Assembly (NCBI RefSeq): GCF_000224515.1
Contig: NZ_AGAF01000085.1
Coordinates: forward strand, 24,955 to 88,954
Source: Desulfosporosinus sp. OT
GTDB taxonomy: Bacteria > Bacillota > Desulfitobacteriia > Desulfitobacteriales > Desulfitobacteriaceae
DNA: 64,000 nt
Direction of reading: 5' to 3'
Of this stretch, positions 52,564-62,432 are shown one piece after another (the first letter of the stretch is position 1; each line of letters starts with the position of its first letter). A program made the position numbers and the translations under genes. The notes below the pieces were generated by a model. It saw nothing but the letters and a program-made list of their open reading frames with translations, was not told where the DNA came from and did no database searches.

Positions 52564-55116
52564 TTACATAGTTTCTGTTGATTGAATGCGCTCACGTAAG
52601 TCAAAGAGATATTGCAGGGCTTGACGCGCAGTCATGTCTTCCAGAGGCAGTTGGTTAATTTCTTGCAGCAGTGGATGGGTTTGGGGAACATCGAAGAGCG
52701 AAAATTGAGTAACCACTGTGGATGGGTCAGCCACAGCATGGACTGGCTCAGAAGATTCTAATTCTATTAGCAGCGTTTTCGCACGTTGCAGTAATTCTGG
52801 AGGAAGGCCAGCAAGACGTGCGACTTGAATGCCATAACTGCGGTCTGCTTTACCCGGCAATATTTTGTGCAAAAAGACAATGTCTTCTCCCCGTTCCTTG
52901 ACACCCACATGAAGGTTAAATAACCTGGGAAATTCGTCTTGAAGTTGGGTCAGCTCATGATAATGTGTGGCAAAAAGGGTTTTAGGATTGAATCCCTGAG
53001 ATTGAATAAGATGCTCCGCAACAGCCCAAGCGATACTAAGTCCGTCAAACGTCGCAGTGCCCCGCCCTATTTCATCTAAAATGATCAAACTTTTACTTGT
53101 CGCATACCTTAAAATGTGAGCGACTTCTTGCATTTCCACCATAAAGGTACTTTGTCCGGCCGCTAAATCATCCGATGCACCGACTCGTGTAAAGATACGA
53201 TCAACTTGAGCGATGCTGGCCTTCTTAGCTGGTACAAATGATCCGATATGGGCCATGAGGACGATTAAGGCCACTTGCCGCATATAGGTGGATTTACCTG
53301 CCATATTAGGACCTGTTATGAGAGCTAGATGGTGGCTCTCGGACATCTGAGTATCATTAGGAACAAAGACACCAGGCTCAAGCATTTGTTCAACAACTGG
53401 GTGACGACCTTCTATAATAACAATTTCACCATTATGTTTAATCTGAGGACGTACATAGTGATTGCGAACAGCTACTTCTGCCAAGCTGACAAAAACATCG
53501 ACTTCCGCTAATACTTGTGCTACTTGCAAAATCGCTTTGGTATGAGTGCGAACGTCTTCGCGTAGGGCTAAGAGAAGTTCGTATTCTAAATCTTTAAGTT
53601 TCTCCTCAGCGCCAATTATCTTTTGTTCATACTCTTTCAGTTCGGGCGTAATAAAACGTTCGGCATTAGACAGGGTCTGTTTGCGTTGATAGTCAGTTGG
53701 AATAAGGTGAGCATTTGCATGGGTGATTTCAATGAAATAACCAAAAACTTTGTTATATCCTATCTTCAAGGAACGAATCCCCGTTCGTTCACGCTCGGCA
53801 TTTTCCAGTTGAGCAACCCATTCCTTGCCGCCTGAGGCAATATAGCGCAATTCATCGACTTCTTGAGAATAACCAGTTTTGATGATATTGCCATCTCTCA
53901 AAGATAGCGGTGGAGTAGGATTAAGCGCACTTTGTAGTTTAGAGACAAATGAGTCCAGGCCCTCAAGATGGGGGGCGTGTATTTTTAGGGTTTCGGCAGA
54001 ACTCGCCGTGATAAGGGTCCGAATTTCAGGGAGCAGAGCTAAGGTTTGCGCCAACGATAATAAATCTTTGGCGTTGGCGGTCCCATAAGAAACCTTCCCC
54101 ATCAGACGTTCCAGGTCATATACCTCGGAAAGAAGCTTAAACAAGTCTTTGCGCAGAAATGAGTCAGAGGTCAGTTCTTCAATAGCATTAAGGCGCCGTT
54201 CTATTTCATCTTGCGACAGCAAGGGTTTATCAATCCAATGCTTTAAAAGCCTTCCTCCAAATGCTGTTTGGGTTAAGTCGAGAACAGATAATAGCGTTCC
54301 TCTCTTCCCAACGCTTCGAAGGGATTCTGTGAGTTCCAAGTTGTGACGCGTCCACTGATCGAGAAACATCCACTGCTCAGAACGGAATGTCTTTATTTCG
54401 ATAATATGGGTTGGATCAACGCCTGGCATCGTTTCCAACAGATATGTCCACAATGCGGTGGCAGCTTGGGTTGCCACTGGAAATTCAAGAAACAAATCCT
54501 GCTGTCCAGAAAATCTATTCTGCAACTCTTGACCACCAAACGTTTTACGTTCTCGCACACTACAGTAATAACCTACCCAGGGTTTAGGTCTTTTCATAAG
54601 TTCAGGAGGCAGTAGGAGCTCAGCTGGATTAATCCGGGACAATTCAGCAAGGAGAACCTCAAAGTCTGAAGTTTGGAAAATCGAAAATTCACCCGTGGAT
54701 AAATCAAGAAAAGCAAGGCCCCAGTGTTCATCATGATACACACTTGCTAAATAGTGATTGCTACGTTCAGAGACTGATTCCGTCAAGGTACCAGGTGAAA
54801 CAATCCGGATAATCCCACGCTTGACAATCCCTTTAGCATTTTTAGCATCTTCTACTTGTTCACAAATGGCAACTTTATGACCAGCCTTAACAAGCTTTGC
54901 TAAGTAATTATCTAAAGCATGATAAGGGACGCCACACATGGCAATCTTCTTTCCTTCCCCTGCATCTCGTCCCGTTAAAGCTATTTGTAAAATAGGCGCT
55001 GCTAATTCGGCATCTTCTCCAAACATTTCATAAAAATCACCTAACCGATAAAAAAGAATAGCGTCGGGTGCTTTTGCTTTAATTCCTTGATATTGTCGCA
55101 TCATCGGGGTGGTCAT
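52564..55116 (-). CDS. mutS: DNA mismatch repair protein MutS
   Basis: An 850-aa protein. Mismatch-binding domain I contains FYRLGDFYEMFGEDAELAAP (Phe-x-Glu motif near residues 28-30). Walker A is in ITGPNMAGKSTYMRQVAL, Walker B in LIILDEIGRGTATFDG and signature GASDDLAAGQSTFMVEM. C-terminal HTH is present. ATG 55116 with AAGGT. It is separated from mutL by the HyuA/HDAC genes, unlike in Bacillus where they are adjacent. Confidence 0.97.
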   Translation of the reverse strand: MTTPMMRQYQGIKAKAPDAILFYRLGDFYEMFGEDAELAAPILQIALTGRDAGEGKKIAMCGVPYHALDNYLAKLVKAGHKVAICEQVEDAKNAKGIVKRGIIRIVSPGTLTESVSERSNHYLASVYHDEHWGLAFLDLSTGEFSIFQTSDFEVLLAELSRINPAELLLPPELMKRPKPWVGYYCSVRERKTFGGQELQNRFSGQQDLFLEFPVATQAATALWTYLLETMPGVDPTHIIEIKTFRSEQWMFLDQWTRHNLELTESLRSVGKRGTLLSVLDLTQTAFGGRLLKHWIDKPLLSQDEIERRLNAIEELTSDSFLRKDLFKLLSEVYDLERLMGKVSYGTANAKDLLSLAQTLALLPEIRTLITASSAETLKIHAPHLEGLDSFVSKLQSALNPTPPLSLRDGNIIKTGYSQEVDELRYIASGGKEWVAQLENAERERTGIRSLKIGYNKVFGYFIEITHANAHLIPTDYQRKQTLSNAERFITPELKEYEQKIIGAEEKLKDLEYELLLALREDVRTHTKAILQVAQVLAEVDVFVSLAEVAVRNHYVRPQIKHNGEIVIIEGRHPVVEQMLEPGVFVPNDTQMSESHHLALITGPNMAGKSTYMRQVALIVLMAHIGSFVPAKKASIAQVDRIFTRVGASDDLAAGQSTFMVEMQEVAHILRYATSKSLIILDEIGRGTATFDGLSIAWAVAEHLIQSQGFNPKTLFATHYHELTQLQDEFPRLFNLHVGVKERGEDIVFLHKILPGKADRSYGIQVARLAGLPPELLQRAKTLLIELESSEPVHAVADPSTVVTQFSLFDVPQTHPLLQEINQLPLEDMTARQALQYLFDLRERIQSTETM

Positions 55117-55217
55117 ACCTTAATTCTCCCCTTCAAGAATTCGTTCTACGCGGTTTTCTATATACCAAGTCGGAAAGTATAAATTTCAGGTGGGTCCCTT
55201 CTCGCCATCCTGCAAGA

Positions 55218-55367
55218 AGGTTAATACGTGCGAAGACAGTGTCTTCGGGCGGCGCTCTAACCTCGAACGTCCTGTTCGAGTCATGGTCAGCGCAAAGTGC
55301 AACCAAAGACTTCCGCCAGCGCCTGTGGCTAACGAGAAGGCTAATACGTGCGAAGACAGTGTCTTCG
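55218..55367. repeat. Direct repeat of a 30-bp unit containing a 17-bp palindrome
   Basis: AAGGxTAATACGTG followed by CGAAGACAGTGTCTTCG occurs at 55218-55247 and 55338-55367. The latter part is a near-perfect hairpin. Open frames across them (TCEDSVF twice) are a side effect. It resembles dispersed palindromic repeats of this group. Confidence 0.85.
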
Positions 55368-55399
55368 TGTGGGCGCAAGCCAGGTTTTCTATAAATCCT

Positions 55400-55437
55400 A
55401 AAAGGGAAGAGCTAGAGATTTAGCCCTTCCCTTTTTT
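55400..55437. terminator. Terminator after the YlbF-like gene
   Basis: AAAAGGGAAG/CTTCCCTTTT stem, 26 bases after the minus-strand stop, T-rich on both strands. Confidence 0.85.
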
Positions 55438-55463
55438 AACTTTTTCTTGAGCTTCGCCTGTTG

Positions 55464-55889
55464 TTAGCGACCTCCGCAACCACAGCCGCCGCTGCCGCAC
55501 CCACTAACGTCACATCCGCCGCTTTCACAGCCATCGTCTCCGCAAGAACAACCCTCTGAGCCAGCAATCGCTCCGGCTAGAATAGAATTAACCGTATCCA
55601 ACATTTCTGTGAATTTGTCTTGCGCTTTCATATAAGCGGCAATGGCAGCATTTGCCTCAACTTTGGTTTCGATCTCGTCAACCAGTTTTCTATCGGCTTC
55701 AGAAGGCTCACTATTTTCTTGTTGACTCTTCATAAACCTCTCTTGAGCTTTCTGTAATTCTGCAATCAATTGTTGGGCTGTCAGGTCAGCAGCCATTGCA
55801 TCTTCTGTGCTGCGTAGTTCAGCAAGCTCTGTGCTTCGGGCAATGGCATCAGCTAAGAGCCCGGCTTTTTCTGTAATTTCATTCGTCAT
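55464..55889 (-). CDS. YlbF/YmcA-family protein with Cys-rich tail
   Basis: A 141-aa protein. ATG 55889 follows GGAGGTGTCG. Helical YlbF/YmcA (RicF/RicA) domain at about 1-105 (KAGLLADAIARSTELAELRS and KVEANAAIAAYMKAQDKFTE). The tail 110-141 has ten or so Cys in C-S-C, DDGC, SGGC, CGCGG patterns. In Bacillus YmcA lies between miaB and mutS, exactly as here, and Ric proteins carry Fe-S clusters and affect RNase Y. The tail is likely the metal-binding part. Confidence 0.88.
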   Translation of the reverse strand: MTNEITEKAGLLADAIARSTELAELRSTEDAMAADLTAQQLIAELQKAQERFMKSQQENSEPSEADRKLVDEIETKVEANAAIAAYMKAQDKFTEMLDTVNSILAGAIAGSEGCSCGDDGCESGGCDVSGCGSGGCGCGGR

Positions 55890-55964
55890 TATCGACACCT
55901 CCGGTTATTACATTCTACATAGAACTCTTTAATTCCTGCTTAAATTCAAAGGAAACGGATTCTT

Positions 55965-57293
55965 TTAAGGTCTTTCGATATCTCCAACTAGGGTCCATGA
56001 TCCTGCTTCAACAATCCGTACGTTAACCAAAGACCCAATAATTTCTGGATTACCACTAAAGACGACAAGTTCGTTGCCACGGGTTCGTCCAGTTAAACGC
56101 TGGGGATTCGTTTTACTGGGGCCTTCAACAAGAACCTCATATGTTTTTCCGATCATCTGCTGCCGCCACTCCAGGCTTTTCTGGTTTTGCTCACTCATCA
56201 ACCTCTGCAAACGTCGTTTTTTGACGTCGAGCGGAATCTGATCTTCCATATTGGCGGCAAGCGTTCCTGAGCGTTTAGAATACATAAAGGTGAAGGCTTG
56301 ACTATAGTGGACCGAGTCCATCATAGCTAAAGTTTGTTCAAAATCTTCTTCCGACTCTCCCGGAAATCCAACAATAATGTCCGTGGTTAAACTTGCCTGG
56401 GGAAGAAGCCTGCGAATTCTTTCTACGCGACTTAAATAGTATTCCCTCGTATATTTCCGATTCATGCGTTCTAAAATAAAATTACTGCCCGATTGAATAG
56501 GGAGATGAAAGTGCTCGCAAAGTTTCTCTCCCTGAGCGACCGTTTCTATTAACTTGTCAGATAAGTCTTTGGGATGAGAAGTGATATAGCGTATTCGTAA
56601 GAGATGCGGGATTTGATCCACATCTCGGAGTAGATCCGCAAAGTCATAGGCTGGAGAAAACTCCTTACCATAGGAGTTCACATTTTGTCCTAATAATGTG
56701 ACTTCGCGGCAACCATTAGCGACGAGATAGTTTATCTCTTGGATAATTTCCTCAGGATGGCGACTCCTTTCCCTACCTCGTACGTGGGGGACAATGCAAT
56801 ATGAACAGAAATTATCACACCCGTACATGATATTAACATTCGCTTGCAGCTTACCTTTCTCGGCGAGCGGGGTAGATTCTATAGCTTTTTTCGGTTCTTG
56901 CCATACTTCTGCCACTTTTCCTCCCTGTTCTGCTCGCTCCAACAGAACCGAGAAATCGTGCAGATTATGGGTCCCTGCCCAGATGTCCACATGGGGTGCT
57001 CGTTTCTGCAACCGTTCTAAAGCGCCCGGTTGTTGAACCATACATCCACTGATGGCAATCTTCAAGTTAGGGTTTTTTTCTTTAAGCTTCTTCAGCTCAC
57101 CGATTTTCCCCAGTATTTTATTTTCTGCACTTTCTCTTACGCAACAAGTATTAACAATCACCAGGTCTGCTGTTTGAAGTTCATCTGAACTTGTATAGCC
57201 AAGTTGTCTTGTGATCTCTGTCAATGTTCCGGCATCACGTTCAGACATCTGACAACCGTAGGCTAAGGTTACAACCTTTTTACCCATTTCCAA
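55965..57293 (-). CDS. miaB: tRNA-2-methylthio-N6-dimethylallyladenosine synthase MiaB
   Basis: A 442-aa radical SAM methylthiotransferase. N-terminal UPF0004 domain cysteines in TLAYGCQMSERD, VNTCCVRESA and ISGCMVQQPG; radical SAM triad YGCDNFCSYCIVPHVRGRE near 157-175; C-terminal TRAM domain (LVEGPSK, GRTRGNELVVF). TTG 57293 with GGAGTTG; it acts after MiaA. Full length. Confidence 0.96.
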   Translation of the reverse strand: MEMGKKVVTLAYGCQMSERDAGTLTEITRQLGYTSSDELQTADLVIVNTCCVRESAENKILGKIGELKKLKEKNPNLKIAISGCMVQQPGALERLQKRAPHVDIWAGTHNLHDFSVLLERAEQGGKVAEVWQEPKKAIESTPLAEKGKLQANVNIMYGCDNFCSYCIVPHVRGRERSRHPEEIIQEINYLVANGCREVTLLGQNVNSYGKEFSPAYDFADLLRDVDQIPHLLRIRYITSHPKDLSDKLIETVAQGEKLCEHFHLPIQSGSNFILERMNRKYTREYYLSRVERIRRLLPQASLTTDIIVGFPGESEEDFEQTLAMMDSVHYSQAFTFMYSKRSGTLAANMEDQIPLDVKKRRLQRLMSEQNQKSLEWRQQMIGKTYEVLVEGPSKTNPQRLTGRTRGNELVVFSGNPEIIGSLVNVRIVEAGSWTLVGDIERP

Positions 57294-57436
57294 GAAAAGT
57301 CAACTCCTAAATTGTCTCCTTAATCCTTATGAATCTCATTATAAGATAAACCACACTGAAAAGCCAAACGTACGCCTGGCTAAGTCTCAACTTCTGATTG
57401 GCTTTAGTTTAGAAATCTAAACTTAGCTATTTAGAT

Positions 57437-58486
57437 TTAAAGATTTCGGAATACTCCGGCCTTTCGTAAAGCTTGGTAAGCGATAAGAATAAAAGGACCT
57501 AAGACCAACCCGATTATACCCGTAGATTCTAAACCAATGTACATGCTCATCAGAACGAAGAGCGGATCAAGTCCGACATTGTCACCCAGAATCTTAGGTT
57601 CAATAATGTGTCTCAGAATCGTAATCAGAGTTGTCAGGAGCAAGAGCTCGATAGCCAATAGACTATGTCCACCTATGAAAGCTAATATTGACCAAGGCAC
57701 AAGAATAATACCCACGCCTAAGACAGGGAGTATGCCGAAGATTCCTGTGATAGTTCCTAAAACAATCGCATATCTGGCGTGAATAATCATTAATCCAGCG
57801 ATGGAAAGAAACATTGTAATCAGAAACACAATAAATTCAGCTCGGATAAAACCTGCAAAAGCGCGGGAAAAATCCCGGCCTAATTCACTAAGGTGTTCCC
57901 GCCATTCTAGTGGAAAGATCAGCGAAAATTCGCTGAGATAGCGCTTCGAGCCGCTGGACATAAAAAACGTAGCAACGACAGCAATAACAATAACAATAAC
58001 CATTTCTGGAATTTTGGCTGCAAACGATAATATGTAGGCTAAGAGAGAGGGAATCGTATTAACAAATTCTTTCACAGTATTGTTGATAGTTTCAATATTA
58101 TTTCCGGGTAATTTCAAGTAATAAATTTCCACTTTGGCCAGCCAATGAGCAATTAAGTGTTGTAACCATTCATTGTAATTGGGCCAATGAATGTAAATAT
58201 CCTGAATTTCTCGAATGAGTCGAATAAACAGGAGAACAATAATGACACCTATTCCACCAATTTCGACAATCATGGAAGTAATAACAGCGACTCCCTGGGG
58301 CAGGTTAACCTTTCGGACAAGAAAATTTCTGAGGGGATTGATTGTTGCTGTCATGATAAACGCCAGGATAAAGGGCAAGAACAAATTGATAAAATGCCCG
58401 ACAAGGAAGATGAGCCCACCTACCACAACCCAGAAAGAAATGAACTTTAAACTGCGACTTAGGAATGTTCTAGTTACGTGATTCAC
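57437..58486 (-). CDS. AI-2E/PerM-family permease (sporulation YtvI-like)
   Basis: A 349-aa membrane protein with about eight helices; hallmark segments GIFGILPVLGVGIILVPWSI and EPKILGDNVGLDPLFVLMSM near the end. GTG start shares one base with the preceding carboxypeptidase stop. YtvI-type members occur in spore formers; others transport small signals. Exact cargo unknown. Confidence 0.88.
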   Translation of the reverse strand: MNHVTRTFLSRSLKFISFWVVVGGLIFLVGHFINLFLPFILAFIMTATINPLRNFLVRKVNLPQGVAVITSMIVEIGGIGVIIVLLFIRLIREIQDIYIHWPNYNEWLQHLIAHWLAKVEIYYLKLPGNNIETINNTVKEFVNTIPSLLAYILSFAAKIPEMVIVIVIAVVATFFMSSGSKRYLSEFSLIFPLEWREHLSELGRDFSRAFAGFIRAEFIVFLITMFLSIAGLMIIHARYAIVLGTITGIFGILPVLGVGIILVPWSILAFIGGHSLLAIELLLLTTLITILRHIIEPKILGDNVGLDPLFVLMSMYIGLESTGIIGLVLGPFILIAYQALRKAGVFRNL

Positions 58487-59733
58487 TAATTGGACTCCCT
58501 TCTTCTAGCAAGCCGTTCATGTCTTCGGCGAAGTCGATCTACGTGTAATTTAAAGGCCAGGGCGAAGGACAAAGCGACTCCTATGAGCATTAGTCCTGCA
58601 ATCCGAAGTAAATAATATGAAATTCCTTTATTATGTGTTAGGGGTAGAATCGTCAGTGAAGATTTTAACGGCAGCGTATCTAAAAGTGCGTTCCCATCCC
58701 AAACCTCGACATGAGCTAAAACTTGGCCCTCTTCCACTGAAACAAGTGGACTTGTATAACTTGGGATGACATGCAAACTTAAGCTTGAATTCTGCTGGTC
58801 AAGTTTTTGGATAGTATAAATCGGGCGATCAAGAATCAAATCAACTGGTTCATTATTCACCGTAATCGTTGAGAGCACTGCACCAGAAGGCTTGTACACA
58901 GTTTCTTCAAATTGAGTAAAGCCATATTCAAACATATCCTCCATATCTGTGTAAATTTCACGGCCTGGAGATTTTAGGATAACGCCTATGAATTGGCGTC
59001 CATCCTTCGTCACTGACGCAACAAGACAGTTCTGGGCTGCAGCCGTATAGCCTGTTTTAATGCCATCAACATCAGAGTCACTCCAGAGCAACTTGTTTTC
59101 ATTAACCATCAGCGTTGGAAGATCAGCTTTTGGTCTAGGAATAACCTTTGTTTTAGTACGGACATACTGGGCAAATAAGGGATTTTGATACGCAACACGG
59201 GCGATAAGAGCCAGATCATGAGCTGTCGTAACGTGCCCTTTCTCCGTTAGACCACTCGGATTAATAAAATGAGTTTGCGTAGCCCCTATTTCAAGGGCCC
59301 GTTGGTTCATCATATCGACAAAATGCGATAAGTCGCCGCCGATATGCTCAGCAATAGCAACTGCGGCATCGTTCGCAGAGTTTAAAAACATAGCATAAAG
59401 CATGTCTTTCAACAACATCTGCTCTCCCGGCACAAGGTAAATTTGGGTACCATAAACAATCTTGTTATTCAGCATTGTAGAACTTACTGTGACAATGTCA
59501 TTCAAGTCCCCATGTTCAATCGCTAAAAGTCCTGTCATAATTTTCGTGGTACTTGCAGGAGCCAGTGGCTCGTCTGGATTTTTCGTAAAGATGGTTTGCC
59601 CGGACTTTACATCTATTAAATAGGCAGCCTCACCACGTACTTGAGGCTTTGAGCCAGTTGGAGCAGCAGATGTTGTGGGGGTCATACTAAATAATAAAGA
59701 AATTACGAGGAAAAAGGCAGTTATGAATTTCAA
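58486..59733 (-). CDS. D-alanyl-D-alanine carboxypeptidase (DacB/DacF-type, S11)
   Basis: A 415-aa wall enzyme. TTG 59733 with GGAGG 10 bases upstream is preferred, giving a signal peptide (KFITAFFLVISLLFSMTPTTSA). SxxK in APASTTKIMTG, SxN in LNSANDAAVAIAEHIGG, KTG in GIKTGYTAAAQNC. A C-terminal PBP5-like domain and membrane helix near 385-405. Likely trims spore or vegetative peptidoglycan. Confidence 0.93.
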   Translation of the reverse strand: MKFITAFFLVISLLFSMTPTTSAAPTGSKPQVRGEAAYLIDVKSGQTIFTKNPDEPLAPASTTKIMTGLLAIEHGDLNDIVTVSSTMLNNKIVYGTQIYLVPGEQMLLKDMLYAMFLNSANDAAVAIAEHIGGDLSHFVDMMNQRALEIGATQTHFINPSGLTEKGHVTTAHDLALIARVAYQNPLFAQYVRTKTKVIPRPKADLPTLMVNENKLLWSDSDVDGIKTGYTAAAQNCLVASVTKDGRQFIGVILKSPGREIYTDMEDMFEYGFTQFEETVYKPSGAVLSTITVNNEPVDLILDRPIYTIQKLDQQNSSLSLHVIPSYTSPLVSVEEGQVLAHVEVWDGNALLDTLPLKSSLTILPLTHNKGISYYLLRIAGLMLIGVALSFALAFKLHVDRLRRRHERLARRRESN

Positions 59734-59926
59734 AAAAGTACAACCTCCTAGTTCAATAGTGCATCTCTTGTCCAAGACCTGAGCATCATTATAACAAGCC
59801 CCATGGAAAATTCCAAGTAATCGACCCTGCGGATTCGACAAAAGCTTTGCAGGATGAAAAAACCTATAGCTTAAATAATATTCGGGAAAAACTTAAATTA
59901 TCCTGCAAAATGAATTCCAAAAAAAT

Positions 59927-59955
59927 AAATGCCTATCGATTTTCGATAGGCATTT
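59927..59955. terminator. Bidirectional terminator
   Basis: AAATGCCTATCGA/TCGATAGGCATTT stem, three-base loop. Confidence 0.85.
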
Positions 59956-60007
59956 CGATATTTATAAATCCTAAACCTGGAAACTGATTCTAGGCAACGA
60001 TAGTTCA

Positions 60008-60136
60008 TTAAAATGCTAGTTTCTGGACGATTGCATGTTTCCCAAGAGCTGTGGCAGCCATCAGTGTTGAAAGTTCCTGCTTCATTACGAGCCGGTAATT
60101 AACTTCCTCACCTTCGATCCACGTTACTAGAAACAT
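60008..60136 (-). CDS. 42-aa small protein
   Basis: ATG 60136 after AGAAGGG. FLVTWIEGEEVNYRLVMKQE then LMAATALGKHAIVQKLAF: a compact alternating hydrophobic pattern. Related short proteins in this bacterial group likely exist. The terminator after it supports a real transcript. Function unknown. Confidence 0.6.
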   Translation of the reverse strand: MFLVTWIEGEEVNYRLVMKQELSTLMAATALGKHAIVQKLAF

Positions 60137-60253
60137 AAAATCCCTTCTCTCTTTTGTATTATGTATACATAATACCATGAGGCTTGCTGTAATGCAATAG
60201 ATATATCGAAATATATATGTTGCCATAAATATTTCGTAGGAACAAGAGTTAGT

Positions 60254-60670
60254 CTAGGTTTGTTTTTTAAGGATTGGTTCTAAACGTGGCCAGATCGCAT
60301 ACTTCCGAACATCCGCAGGACGACCCTCTTTGTTTATAAACACATGAACTGTCTTACCTTCCGCCAGTAGGATTTCTTCATGATAAACGCGGTAAGAAAA
60401 CTTTGCTGCTCGCGAAGAAATCTGATCCATTTCAGTAATAACAACCAGCTCATCATCATACCTAGCAGGTTTACGGTAACGGCAACTGGCCTCGATGACA
60501 GCCAAACCTAAACCTTGTTCCTCAAATTGCGTATAAGGGAGGTTCAATTCCCGAAAAAGTTCTGATCTTCCAACCTCAAACCAAACAAGATAATTGGCAT
60601 GATAAACAATTCCCATTTGATCCGTTTCAGAATAACGAACACGGAGACTTGTTTTTGAAGACAATACCAT
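60254..60670 (-). CDS. YbgC/FadM-family acyl-CoA thioesterase
   Basis: A 138-aa hot-dog-fold protein. Signature RYSETDQMGIVYHANYLVWFEVGRSE near 12-37 includes catalytic Asp17; typical length. Hydrolyses acyl-CoA or acyl-ACP. Confidence 0.92.
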   Translation of the reverse strand: MVLSSKTSLRVRYSETDQMGIVYHANYLVWFEVGRSELFRELNLPYTQFEEQGLGLAVIEASCRYRKPARYDDELVVITEMDQISSRAAKFSYRVYHEEILLAEGKTVHVFINKEGRPADVRKYAIWPRLEPILKKQT

Positions 60671-60757
60671 AACGCTCCCACCTTCAGATTTCAGATTTTA
60701 CTTTTTAGGAACTTCCAGAAAGTATGGAACGAAACGTTACACTTTCTGATTGGAATA

Positions 60758-60785
60758 AAGAAAAGCGCCACCGGCGCTTTCTTTT
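60758..60785. terminator. Terminator at the end of the M23 gene
   Basis: AAAGAAAAGCGCC-acc-GGCGCTTTCTTT, overlapping the stop codon of the minus-strand M23 gene by two bases. Confidence 0.85.
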
Positions 60786-62268
60786 AACGTAGATAGTTTA
60801 GAGGATTCGTCGTATCACCATTGAGAATTATTTCGAAATGTAGATGAGGGCCTGTTGCATTCCCGGTTGAACCAACCAATCCTATGGTCTGTCCTTTGCT
60901 CACATGTTGGCCAACAGAAACCAAAAGTCGTGAGGAATGCCCATAACGTGTCATCACTCCGTTTCCATGGTCAATGAGGATCATGTTACCGTATCCTCCA
61001 CTCCATCCTGCTGCGACGATCGTTCCCGATGCAGCTGCGGAATAGGGTTCACCTGTATCACCGCTGATATCTAGGCCAGTATGGAAGCCGCCTCCCCTTG
61101 ATCCGTAATAAGAACTAATCGACCCACTCAAAGGCCAAGAAATTCCAGAGATACTCCCAGATCCTCTGGATGTCTTGTAGGCCACTGTAACTGGAGAGCG
61201 ACTGGGACCTTTAGCAACGACTTGTGAAACAGGTTGCTTAGTCACTTTCTCGTCGATAACTTCCTTGGTTATGTACTCCCCATTTTTTTGAACATAGCTG
61301 TAAGTGACAAGTTTTGATCCATCACTACCTTTTTCTTTAACCTCTGTTTCTCCACTATTAAGGCTTGTATCCGTCTTCGTAATTACATCAAATGCCACAA
61401 TTTCTGTACTGGATAAGATCCCTTTGCTCAGAACAGTCAGGTAAGGACTAGAAGAAACGAGCTTAATCTTCTGCCCTGGCTGAATCACACTATCTTCTGT
61501 CATTCCTGGGTTACCGTCTAAGACTTCTTTTGTTTTCATATCGTTTTTGCGAGCAATCAGCCACCAAGAGTCATTCTCCTGAGCTGTGTACTCCGTTGTC
61601 GTTATTTTTCCATCTTTTAACTCTTTTAAAACTTGATCAGGTAATTTAACCTGATCAGGCTGAGCTTCAATGGGTTTCGTCGCAATCGATTCGCTAAACT
61701 CAACTGATGTCACTTGGTTGTTGTCACTTGGCTTGGTATAAAATTCCTGATATGTTTTAAGGAGTTTGGTTATATCCTCTTGGTTTGGTAAGATAGCTAT
61801 TTGTGTTCCTGCAATTTCCAAAGCATACCCGTCAACATAAGATGTTAGCTTTTTTTGAAGTTTATTTTCAGTTGACATTTCACCTAAAAGGGCTGACTTA
61901 TTGACACGAGCTGTTTTATACTCAATTTGATCGTGGGTTTTAACCTCCTTACCTATCGCCTGTCCACGTTCTGTCAGAATATCGTCAACCAGATGTTGAC
62001 CTGTCTCTACACTTTCAACTAAACCAACTGTCTGACCATTAAGGACAAGATAGGCAGCAGAAGCTGTACCACTTAGATATACGGTTGAACCGCCGATGAC
62101 CAAAATAAAGGTTATCGTGCCAACGATAACTTTAGGAGATTTCCAAGATATATGAAACTTTGCGCTCCCTGGTTTCAGGTCCATAAGGAACGCTTTGGTG
62201 CGAATGTTTAAATCTGTTAAAAATCCTCTAATTAAGGTATATAACTTTCTTAGATTATAGTTTTTCAT
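60784..62268 (-). CDS. Peptidoglycan DD-metalloendopeptidase with LysM, G5 and M23 domains
   Basis: A 494-aa exported wall protein with an N-terminal anchor (about 45-68). LysM at about 225-275 (NDSWWLIARKNDMKTKEVLD), G5 domain at about 280-355 (SYVQKNGEYITKEVIDEKVT), M23 at about 385-494 with GGGFHTGLDISGDTG (HxxxD) and HLHFE. Catalytic residues present, so it is probably active. ATG 62268 is the second of two in-frame ATGs; the first at 62280 is possible. Confidence 0.92.
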   Translation of the reverse strand: MKNYNLRKLYTLIRGFLTDLNIRTKAFLMDLKPGSAKFHISWKSPKVIVGTITFILVIGGSTVYLSGTASAAYLVLNGQTVGLVESVETGQHLVDDILTERGQAIGKEVKTHDQIEYKTARVNKSALLGEMSTENKLQKKLTSYVDGYALEIAGTQIAILPNQEDITKLLKTYQEFYTKPSDNNQVTSVEFSESIATKPIEAQPDQVKLPDQVLKELKDGKITTTEYTAQENDSWWLIARKNDMKTKEVLDGNPGMTEDSVIQPGQKIKLVSSSPYLTVLSKGILSSTEIVAFDVITKTDTSLNSGETEVKEKGSDGSKLVTYSYVQKNGEYITKEVIDEKVTKQPVSQVVAKGPSRSPVTVAYKTSRGSGSISGISWPLSGSISSYYGSRGGGFHTGLDISGDTGEPYSAAASGTIVAAGWSGGYGNMILIDHGNGVMTRYGHSSRLLVSVGQHVSKGQTIGLVGSTGNATGPHLHFEIILNGDTTNPLNYLR

Positions 62269-62340
62269 CCTAACCCCCATTCGTCTGTTAGACGTTTTTA
62301 GGTATATTATAGCATTGATTCATCTGTATAGGGACAAATC

Positions 62341-62369
62341 TGTCATTTTTTTTACTAATATGCTATAAT
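62341..62369 (+). promoter_or_regulatory. Putative promoter of the YnzC-like gene
   Basis: -10 TATAAT (62364-62369) and weak -35 TGTCAT (62341-62346), 17-base spacer, 64 bases before the TTG start. Confidence 0.55.
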
Positions 62370-62432
62370 TAGTGGCAAAAAAATACAACCAGTAAAATCT
62401 GTAGACAGGTTGGATGAAAGGATGATCGTGTC

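Noticed and set aside
55218-55367. Two 30-bp repeats considered as a CRISPR array
   Set aside because: Only two copies 90 bases apart with internal palindrome; spacing and copy number do not fit.
55190-55423. 77-codon frame with two TCEDSVF repeats
   Set aside because: It is produced by the palindromic DNA repeat, not by a coding gene.
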